The translations under genes were made by a program, and so were the position numbers. The notes under the pieces are model-generated. The model ran no database searches. It was not told the DNA's origin and worked only from the letters and a program-made list of their open reading frames with translations. From NCBI GenBank assembly GCA_031430035.1, contig JANPAS010000126.1, forward strand, positions 1-7,261: DNA of 7,261 bases. The letters run 5' to 3'. This stretch comes from JASGCK01 sp031430035 (lineage in GTDB: Bacteria > Pseudomonadota > Gammaproteobacteria > Burkholderiales > Burkholderiaceae_C). Of the stretch, positions 1-4,383 are shown in pieces. Positions within the stretch are counted from its first letter, which is position 1. Each line of letters begins with the position of its first letter.

Positions 1-10
1 ACTTGAGTTT

Positions 11-424
11 ATGGGTAATAAATTGTATGTAGGCAACCTGCCTTACACCGTTCGCGATGGCGATCTTCAACAGCAGTTCAGCGCCTACGGCAATGTCAGC
101 AGCGCAAAAGTCATGATGGAACGTGATTCGGGCCGCTCAAAAGGTTTCGGCTTTGTCGAAATGGGCAGCGACGCAGAAGCGCAAGCAGCAATCGCTGGTT
201 TGCATGATCAACCAATGGCTGGCCGTAATCTCGTGGTGAACGAGGCTCGTCCAATGGAGCCACGTCCCCCACGCACTGGCGGCTTCGGCGGCGGCGGCGG
301 TTACGGCGGTGGTGGCGGTGGCGGTGGCGGTGGCGGTGGCGGTCGTCGCGAAGGTGGCGGCGGCGGTTATGGCGGCGGCGGCGGTGGTGGATACGGCGGC
401 GGCGGTGGCGGTTCACGCTACTAA
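11..424 (+). CDS. Glycine-rich RRM RNA-binding protein
   Basis: A 137-residue protein made of one RNA-recognition motif and a glycine-rich tail. RNP2 is LYVGNL (residues 5-10) and RNP1 is KGFGFVEM (44-51), with the aromatic residues that normally stack on RNA bases (Tyr6, Phe46, Phe48) in place. The fold ends near residue 80. A Pro/Arg linker (81-89) leads into a tail of almost pure glycine with scattered Tyr, Arg and Phe (90-137), ending SRY. This matches the short bacterial RRM proteins of proteobacteria and cyanobacteria, which bind single-stranded RNA in the cytoplasm and are often cold- or stress-induced; that regulation is family knowledge and is not shown here. The ATG has only a weak GAG three bases upstream, and the promoter lies outside the window. 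The gene ends in an intrinsic terminator. Exact RNA targets cannot be inferred. Confidence 0.95.
   Translation: MGNKLYVGNLPYTVRDGDLQQQFSAYGNVSSAKVMMERDSGRSKGFGFVEMGSDAEAQAAIAGLHDQPMAGRNLVVNEARPMEPRPPRTGGFGGGGGYGGGGGGGGGGGGGRREGGGGGYGGGGGGGYGGGGGGSRY
278..421 (+). repeat. Glycine-codon low-complexity tract with (GGTGGC)5 hexamer array
   Basis: Nearly all codons here are GGC or GGT. Positions 311-340 form five perfect head-to-tail GGTGGC hexamers followed by another GGT. Gain or loss of a hexamer would add or remove Gly-Gly without breaking the frame, so tail length could vary between strains. The reverse strand of the tract is open and reads as an Arg/His-rich shadow with no gene-like content. 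Confidence 0.85.
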
Positions 425-432
425 GCACACCC

Positions 433-453
433 TTCAGTCTCATGCGGACTGAA
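433..453 (+). other. 7-bp stem-loop in the RRM gene 3' UTR
   Basis: TTCAGTC (433-439) and GACTGAA (447-453) are perfect inverted copies with a 7-base loop. The element starts eight bases after the RRM stop codon and lies just before the terminator hairpin. It has no T-run of its own. It may stabilise the 3' end of the transcript; that role is inferred. Confidence 0.6.
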
Positions 454-456
454 CAC

Positions 457-486
457 AAAAAAGCCCAGCTTGACTGGGCTTTTTTT
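457..486. terminator. Bidirectional intrinsic terminator
   Basis: AGCCCAG (462-468), loop CTTGA, CTGGGCT (474-480) form a GC-rich 7-bp stem. It is flanked by six A on the left (457-462) and seven T on the right (480-486). Read in either direction it gives a stem followed by a U-run, so it can end both the RRM gene transcript and that of the convergent NHL gene, whose stop codon is about 20 bp away. Confidence 0.93.
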
Positions 487-505
487 ATTGCTGCTTTTTT
501 TAACC

Positions 506-1630
506 TTACTCAACAATTCTGATTGCGCTGTTTTGCAGGTCTGACACATATAAATAAGTGCCGTCATTCGTTAAGTTGCTGGGCCTAGAAAAAGTTGCAT
601 TCCGACCGAGGCCATCCACCTTACCAATCACCCCAGGTATGCCTGCAATTGTGGTCACAACGCCCGTCGCGATCACAATTTTTCGGATCGTCTGGTTAAA
701 CGTATCCGCAACAAATACATTCGTGCCATCCGTCACAACCCCATGCGGCCCAGTAAATCGTGCTTTAGTCCCGACGCCATCATCAAAGCCATACGTTCCT
801 GCCTGACCTGCCAGTGTCGTTACTAAGCCGCTAGCAATGACAATTTTTCGAATAGCATTGTTTTTTGTATCAGCCACATAAACGTTTGTTCCGTCTGTTG
901 TGATGCCCGTCAAACTGTCAAATTTGGCAGCGGCACCAATGCCATCTGCGCTTCCAATAGCACCCGGTGTACCCGCAAGCGTCGTTACAGCGCCTGTAGC
1001 AATCGTAATTTTCCGTACCGTATGATTTCCTGTATCAGCGACATAAAGATACAAGCCGTCGGTTGTAATGCCACGAGGACTGCTAAAGCTGGCATCCTTA
1101 GCCGCCCCGTCATCTGATCCCATCGCGCCCGCCGTATTCCACCTTCCAGACAGCGTGCTAACAACACCCGATGCAATCACCATTTTGCGGATCACATGAT
1201 TAAACGTATCGGCGATGTACAAATTTGTGCCGTCTGTCGTTATGCCCTGCGGCCTTTTAAAGTTCGCGACGCTACCAGGTCCATCGATATAACCCCAAGC
1301 TTGCGTTGTAAGCGAGCCCGCAATGCGAGTCACAACACCTGTCGCAATCGCAATCTTGCTGACCGTGTTATTGATAGGATCCACCATGTACAAGTGCACG
1401 CCATCAGTTGTAATGCCTTGTGGTCCATCCACCGCAGCGCCCCTAGCTTTACTTGCCAAAGTCGTCACCACCTTACCTTGCGTAGGTGTAGCGCTTTGAA
1501 CAGCTCCTCCCATCTGAATCGTCACTCTATTGGTCGCGCTCGGTTGCGCCTCGGCGCTGCTGCTATAAAGCAGCAACCATCCGTTCGCACATAAACTTAC
1601 AGCCAATAAAAAACGATCCAAAAAAAGCAT
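506..1630 (-). CDS. Exported six-bladed NHL-repeat beta-propeller protein
   Basis: This 374-residue protein begins with a signal peptide: Asp5/Arg6, a hydrophobic stretch to about residue 22, and a plausible signal-peptidase I site after AEA (26-28). No lipobox is present. Six repeats start near residues 69, 126, 184, 240, 294 and 349, with a period of 55-58. Each carries GITTDG, then YVADT-type and NHTIRKI-type strands, then ATGVVTTLAG. The last blade stops after the IRIVE strand, while VVTTLA precedes the first blade (54-59), so the N terminus probably completes blade six in a Velcro closure. NHL propellers are binding scaffolds; nothing here shows catalysis, and the ligand is unknown. It probably acts in the periplasm or outside the cell. 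No convincing Shine-Dalgarno precedes the ATG. It stands alone between a terminator and a divergent gene. Confidence 0.88.
   Translation of the reverse strand: MLFLDRFLLAVSLCANGWLLLYSSSAEAQPSATNRVTIQMGGAVQSATPTQGKVVTTLASKARGAAVDGPQGITTDGVHLYMVDPINNTVSKIAIATGVVTRIAGSLTTQAWGYIDGPGSVANFKRPQGITTDGTNLYIADTFNHVIRKMVIASGVVSTLSGRWNTAGAMGSDDGAAKDASFSSPRGITTDGLYLYVADTGNHTVRKITIATGAVTTLAGTPGAIGSADGIGAAAKFDSLTGITTDGTNVYVADTKNNAIRKIVIASGLVTTLAGQAGTYGFDDGVGTKARFTGPHGVVTDGTNVFVADTFNQTIRKIVIATGVVTTIAGIPGVIGKVDGLGRNATFSRPSNLTNDGTYLYVSDLQNSAIRIVE
509..1426 (-). repeat. Six degenerate coding repeats of about 165-174 bp (NHL blades)
   Basis: The propeller-coding segment consists of six diverged tandem units, each encoding one blade of 55-58 residues except the final shortened one. 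The most alike are blades 2-5, sharing the cores ITTDGTN or close variants, VADT, IRKIVIA and GVVTT. At DNA level the units are clearly diverged, so they look like old duplications, not a recent array. Confidence 0.85.
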
Positions 1631-1776
1631 GTTAAAAATTTAAATGATGACTCAGTGAAGTGTATACAACGAACATAAAAAACTATCTATCGGTATTACT
1701 TAATACTGATAGATAGCGAACTTTATAAAAAAGCTTTCTATTTTAACCTGAACTGTGTACAAGTTACTATTCGTAA
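1631..1776. promoter_or_regulatory. Divergent AT-rich intergenic region
   Basis: This 146-bp spacer separates the divergent NHL and exonuclease genes and must carry promoters for both unless they are leaderless. It is far more AT-rich than the coding DNA and contains a 34-bp palindrome. A TATAAA at 1724-1729 (+) lacks a convincing -35 partner. On the minus strand, TTGTAC with TAGAAA 16 bases downstream is a weak match. I assign no promoter with confidence. Confidence 0.5.
1677..1716. promoter_or_regulatory. 34-bp near-perfect palindrome with adjacent A6/T6 run
   Basis: CTATCTATCGGTATTA (1683-1698) and TAATACTGATAGATAG (1701-1716) are 16-base inverted arms with a 2-base centre and one imperfect pair (G1692 with T1707). 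On the plus-strand RNA that pair is a G-U wobble; on the minus-strand RNA it is a C-A mismatch. Six A (1677-1682) border the left side, so on the minus strand the hairpin is followed directly by U6, in the leader of the NHL gene 47 bases before its ATG. It could be an operator, a terminator-like attenuator, or both. Its role is not decided by sequence. Confidence 0.6.
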
Positions 1777-2376
1777 ATGCCACATACACCTACTAAAGAT
1801 GACATTGCTCATCTCACTCTATTTCCACGCATCGAACAAAAAGATATCATTCTTGTCGATCGTGCAGATCTTGCCCTCGAGGCTTATGCCGTGTTGCAAG
1901 GACGATCCGTCTTAGGCTTCGATACAGAGTCCAAGCCCACTTTTGTTGCTGGAGAGGTATCCACAGGACCACATGTCGTGCAATTCGCAACTCAAGAAAA
2001 AACCTACGTTTTCCAGCTATTTGATCTCATCTGCCGCGACATTGTGTCCAAGCTCTTAACGTCTAAGACAGTTTTGAAAGCTGGTTTTGGTTTGGCGGGA
2101 GACAACACCCAAATTCGCCGCACCCTAGGCATCGAACCCGAACACGTATTGGACATTAATACGATTTTTAAAGCCAAGGGCTACACCAAAGAGCTAGGCG
2201 TCAAGAGCGCCGTAGCGGTGATGTTTAATCAGCGGTTTGTTAAATCACGCAAAGCCACTACGTCTAATTGGGCAAACAAGGTGTTGACAGACTCTCAAAT
2301 CATCTACGCTGCCAACGATGCTTGGGCCGCGCTTAAGGTGTATGAGGCTCTTCAGACTCTTGAGACACTGGCCTAG
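1777..2376 (+). CDS. Stand-alone DEDDy 3'-5' exonuclease domain protein (WRN/RNase D type)
   Basis: A 199-residue protein that is essentially one exonuclease domain. Exo I is GFDTES, with metal ligands Asp49 and Glu51. Exo II is KAGFGLAGDN, with Asp109. Exo III is YAANDAW, with Tyr177 and Asp181, placing it in the DEDDy subclass. SNW (163-165) before the last motif also fits the WRN-like group. The family removes nucleotides from 3' ends of DNA or RNA with two metal ions. At about 200 residues it lacks the HRDC domains of true RNase D (about 370), so a full RNase D role in tRNA maturation should not be assumed. The substrate cannot be read from sequence. There is no signal peptide and no clear Shine-Dalgarno; the ATG follows a TACTAT stretch closely, so a short or absent leader is possible. 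The 3' end overlaps the convergent small gene by 44 bp. Confidence 0.9.
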   Translation: MPHTPTKDDIAHLTLFPRIEQKDIILVDRADLALEAYAVLQGRSVLGFDTESKPTFVAGEVSTGPHVVQFATQEKTYVFQLFDLICRDIVSKLLTSKTVLKAGFGLAGDNTQIRRTLGIEPEHVLDINTIFKAKGYTKELGVKSAVAVMFNQRFVKSRKATTSNWANKVLTDSQIIYAANDAWAALKVYEALQTLETLA

Positions 2377-2653
2377 GAACGCGCACGCCAGGTTTCGCCA
2401 AAATCTCTAAATAGAAGCTGCTTGCGCCTGCGGCAACCGCAGCATCAATCGCCTGCGTAATCGCGGCAAAATGTAGGGTACTGGCACTAGGCTCTTCCGT
2501 GCCAAATTTACAGTCGAAATCCCAAAAATCCACGCCAGCGGGCAACGGCTTATTGCGTTCACGCTTAGCGTATTGACGGATTTCGTGTTTAGTGGCTTCC
2601 AGCACGCGATCTGCGTTTTTGCCTTCAACTTTCAGGTTAAATGTTTTTTTCAT
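2333..2653 (-). CDS. DUF6172-like small protein
   Basis: A 106-residue protein starting MKKTFNLKVEGK. I recognise the overall pattern (MKKTF start, DRVLEATKHEIR, RERxKPLPxGVDFWDFDCKFG, YLEILAKPGVRVPRP) as the uncharacterised DUF6172 family found in proteobacteria; this is from memory and unsearched. It is soluble, with no signal peptide or membrane segment, basic in the first third. The helical middle is followed by a conserved-looking FYLEILAKPG strand. An in-frame ATG twelve bases upstream (2665) would add MIGA, but MKKTF fits the family and has GGGG two to three bases before it, a poor spacing. The tail after RVPRP (VSQESEEPHTP) is encoded within the overlap with the exonuclease gene. Function unknown. 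Confidence 0.82.
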   Translation of the reverse strand: MKKTFNLKVEGKNADRVLEATKHEIRQYAKRERNKPLPAGVDFWDFDCKFGTEEPSASTLHFAAITQAIDAAVAAGASSFYLEILAKPGVRVPRPVSQESEEPHTP

Positions 2654-2679
2654 AGCCCCAATCATGCCATCATCTGTTT
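2654..2679. promoter_or_regulatory. 26-bp divergent gap between two start codons
   Basis: Only 26 bp separate the start of the DUF6172-like gene (minus) from the helicase start (plus), or 14 bp if the upstream ATG is used. No standard promoter pair fits in this space. Each gene must therefore use a promoter inside the other's coding sequence, or share an overlapping divergent control site. I see no good -35/-10 match. Confidence 0.5.
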
Positions 2680-3972
2680 ATGACCTCATCTTTTGAATCT
2701 TTTGGCTTGCACCCCGCGTTATTAAAGGCGCTACAAAACAAAGCCTACGCACAGCCCACCCCCATTCAGCAAAGTGCCATCCCAGACGCTCTATTGGGTA
2801 AGGATGTACTCGCATCGGCGCAAACGGGCTCGGGCAAAACAGCAGCCTATGCGCTGCCTGCCTTGCAGCACTTGGCTGCGCAAACGCTACTCAGCCCGCG
2901 CCGCTGCTTGGTACTCGTACTTGTGCCCACGCGTGAGCTTGCCATGCAAGTGGGCGAAGTCTTCAAGCAGCTCGGCCACCATTTGCCGCAAGCCGTGCAA
3001 ATCACCACGCTATTTGGCGGCGTGTCGATCAATCCACAAATGATGCGTCTGCGCGGCGGCTCGGATGTGGTGGTTGCCACGCCAGGGCGCCTGCTAGATT
3101 TAATTGATCGCAATGCACTTCAAATATCCCATGTCGAAACGCTAGTGCTAGACGAAGCAGACCGCTTGCTGGACATGGGTTTTGCAGCCGAAATCGAGCG
3201 TATCTTGTCGCTCCTTCCCGCTAAGCGGCAAAATCTATTTTTCTCGGCAACGTTTCCAGGCACTGTTCAGCAGTTAGCGAATACCTTGCTTGCAGACCCT
3301 GTGCGAATTGACGTGCAGCCCGAGGTTGAAAACGCTGCCGATATTACCCAGCGTGCGGTGCTGGTCGATGCGCCGCATCGCACCCAACTGCTACGCCATC
3401 TCATTGATGCCAACAAGTGGTCTCGCGTGCTCGTCTTCGTCGCTACCAAACACGCCGCCGAAATGGTCGCAACGAAACTTCGCAAAGCCCGCATCAATGC
3501 CGAGCCCTTCCACGGCGAGCAAAGCCAAGGCAAGCGCGTGCAGGTGCTCGCGGACTTCAAAGCATCGCGCCTCACTGTTGTGGTCGCAACCGACGTGGCG
3601 GCGCGTGGACTTGATATCGCTAGCCTGCCCGTCGTTGTCAATTTCGATTTACCGCGCTCTGCGGTGGACTACACGCACCGCATTGGCCGCACGGGCCGCG
3701 CAGGAGAAAAAGGCTTAGCCGTCAACTTTGTCAGTATGGACACGCAAGCGCATTGGCGCTTGATCCAAAAGCGACACATGACTACGGCGAACCCTGATCT
3801 GCCGTTTGTCGCGCTCGATCAGGTCGCTGGTTTTGAGCCGCAAGACGCGCCGCCTGAAGTCAGCTTTAGCAACGGCGGCATTAAAGGCAAGCGGCCTAGC
3901 AAAAAAGATAAATTGAGAGCCGAAAAACTGAATGCCGCTAAAATTGAGGGTGAGACCTACCCAGTCGCTTGA
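2680..3972 (+). CDS. DEAD-box ATP-dependent RNA helicase, RhlE-like
   Basis: A 430-residue superfamily 2 helicase with every expected motif. The Q motif (FESFGL at 5-10, PTPIQ at 26-30) is followed by motif I AQTGSGKT (47-54), Ia PTRELA (83-88), GG (113-114), Ib TPGR (134-137), II DEAD (158-161), III SAT (189-191), IV LVFVAT (251-256), V ARGLDI (308-313) and VI HRIGRTGR (333-340). These bind and hydrolyse ATP and grip the RNA backbone; the family remodels short RNA duplexes or RNA-protein complexes. Overall wording resembles RhlE, a helicase linked to ribosome assembly and RNA decay. After the RecA2 core (to about 365) comes a linker and a Lys-rich tail (400-424) suited to non-specific RNA contact. 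No Shine-Dalgarno stands before the ATG. No other in-frame start fits. The next gene follows after 93 bp. Confidence 0.97.
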   Translation: MTSSFESFGLHPALLKALQNKAYAQPTPIQQSAIPDALLGKDVLASAQTGSGKTAAYALPALQHLAAQTLLSPRRCLVLVLVPTRELAMQVGEVFKQLGHHLPQAVQITTLFGGVSINPQMMRLRGGSDVVVATPGRLLDLIDRNALQISHVETLVLDEADRLLDMGFAAEIERILSLLPAKRQNLFFSATFPGTVQQLANTLLADPVRIDVQPEVENAADITQRAVLVDAPHRTQLLRHLIDANKWSRVLVFVATKHAAEMVATKLRKARINAEPFHGEQSQGKRVQVLADFKASRLTVVVATDVAARGLDIASLPVVVNFDLPRSAVDYTHRIGRTGRAGEKGLAVNFVSMDTQAHWRLIQKRHMTTANPDLPFVALDQVAGFEPQDAPPEVSFSNGGIKGKRPSKKDKLRAEKLNAAKIEGETYPVA

Positions 3973-3978
3973 AGTGTA

Positions 3979-4032
3979 TGAATCGACACTACGAATCAAG
4001 CACTCCCAAGCAATTGGGGCTTGCTCGATTCA
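3979..4032 (+). promoter_or_regulatory. Competing inverted repeats between helicase and HiPIP genes
   Basis: TGAATCGA (3979-3986) is a perfect inverted copy of TCGATTCA (4025-4032). A second GAATC (3993-3997) can pair with the same right arm (4027-4031). Inside lie AGC/GCT (3999-4001 with 4023-4025) and CCCAA-GCAA-TTGGG (4005-4018), a compact 5-bp stem with a GCAA loop. The outer strands are mutually exclusive. No T-run follows, so it is not a standard terminator. It may regulate readthrough or protect the downstream RNA. Confidence 0.5.
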
Positions 4033-4055
4033 CCCACTTCTTTCATCTCTTTACT

Positions 4056-4059
4056 GGAG
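4056..4059 (+). promoter_or_regulatory. Shine-Dalgarno for the HiPIP gene
   Basis: GGAG lies six bases before the ATG at 4066. It decides the start in favour of that ATG over the in-frame TTG at 4021, which would place 15 extra residues ahead of the Tat signal. Confidence 0.8.
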
Positions 4060-4065
4060 TCTCAC

Positions 4066-4383
4066 ATGACGAATCGTCGCGAATTTATTATCAATTGCAG
4101 TTTTGGCGCATGCGCCACCGCTTTAGCCCTCACGACCACTCACAGCTTCGCTCAAGCGACGATGGTGGCCGAGACAGATGCCAATGCCGTTAGCCTAGGC
4201 TACAAAGCACTCGCCACTAAGGTCGACAAAGCCAAATTCCCCAAATACGCCGCAGGCCAAGTGTGTAGCAACTGCGCTTTGTTTCAAGGCAAAGCCACCG
4301 ACAAGGCGGGCGGCTGCCCACTCTTTGGTGCTAAACAGGTGGCAGGGTCAGGCTGGTGCAGCGCTTGGGCGAAAAAGGCTTAA
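4066..4383 (+). CDS. High-potential iron-sulfur protein (HiPIP), Tat-exported
   Basis: A 105-residue precursor. NRREFI (3-8) followed by a hydrophobic stretch is a twin-arginine signal, with likely cleavage near SFA/Q (29/30); HiPIPs are folded with their cluster and exported by Tat. The mature part has four cysteines, Cys67, Cys70, Cys84 and Cys98, spaced C-x2-C-x13-C-x13-C, and the GGCPLFG and GSGWCSAW surroundings typical of the family, which bind one [4Fe-4S](3+/2+) cluster. Tyr46 in LGYK corresponds to the conserved HiPIP tyrosine. The family shuttles single electrons in the periplasm, for example from the bc1 complex to a reaction centre or oxidase; the partner here is unknown. The last 28 bp overlap the next gene in another frame, which suggests translational coupling. 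A direct electron link to the cytoplasmic photolyases is unlikely because of compartment. Confidence 0.93.
   Translation: MTNRREFIINCSFGACATALALTTTHSFAQATMVAETDANAVSLGYKALATKVDKAKFPKYAAGQVCSNCALFQGKATDKAGGCPLFGAKQVAGSGWCSAWAKKA

Noticed and set aside
111..458. Minus-strand open frame of 115 codons, Arg/His-rich
   Set aside because: It is the complement of the glycine-codon tract in the RRM gene; low complexity with no domain and no start signal.
509..1426. NHL repeat region as a CRISPR-like or mobile repeat array
   Set aside because: The repeats keep one open frame and encode propeller blades; there are no identical short repeats with unique spacers.
1589..1591. Cys14 of the NHL protein as a lipoprotein cysteine
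   Set aside because: The preceding residues VSL have Leu at -1, where a lipobox needs Gly, Ala or Ser; an AEA cleavage site downstream fits better.
1724..1729. TATAAA as the -10 box of the exonuclease gene
   Set aside because: No acceptable -35 hexamer lies 16-18 bases upstream, and the spacer is so AT-rich that such a match is expected by chance.
3267..3718. Open frames on both strands inside the helicase gene
   Set aside because: They are shadows of the conserved helicase frame; their translations are Ser/Arg-rich with no family resemblance.
4021..4065. TTG-initiated 15-residue extension of the HiPIP
   Set aside because: It would precede the twin-arginine signal, and a good GGAG stands six bases before the ATG at 4066.
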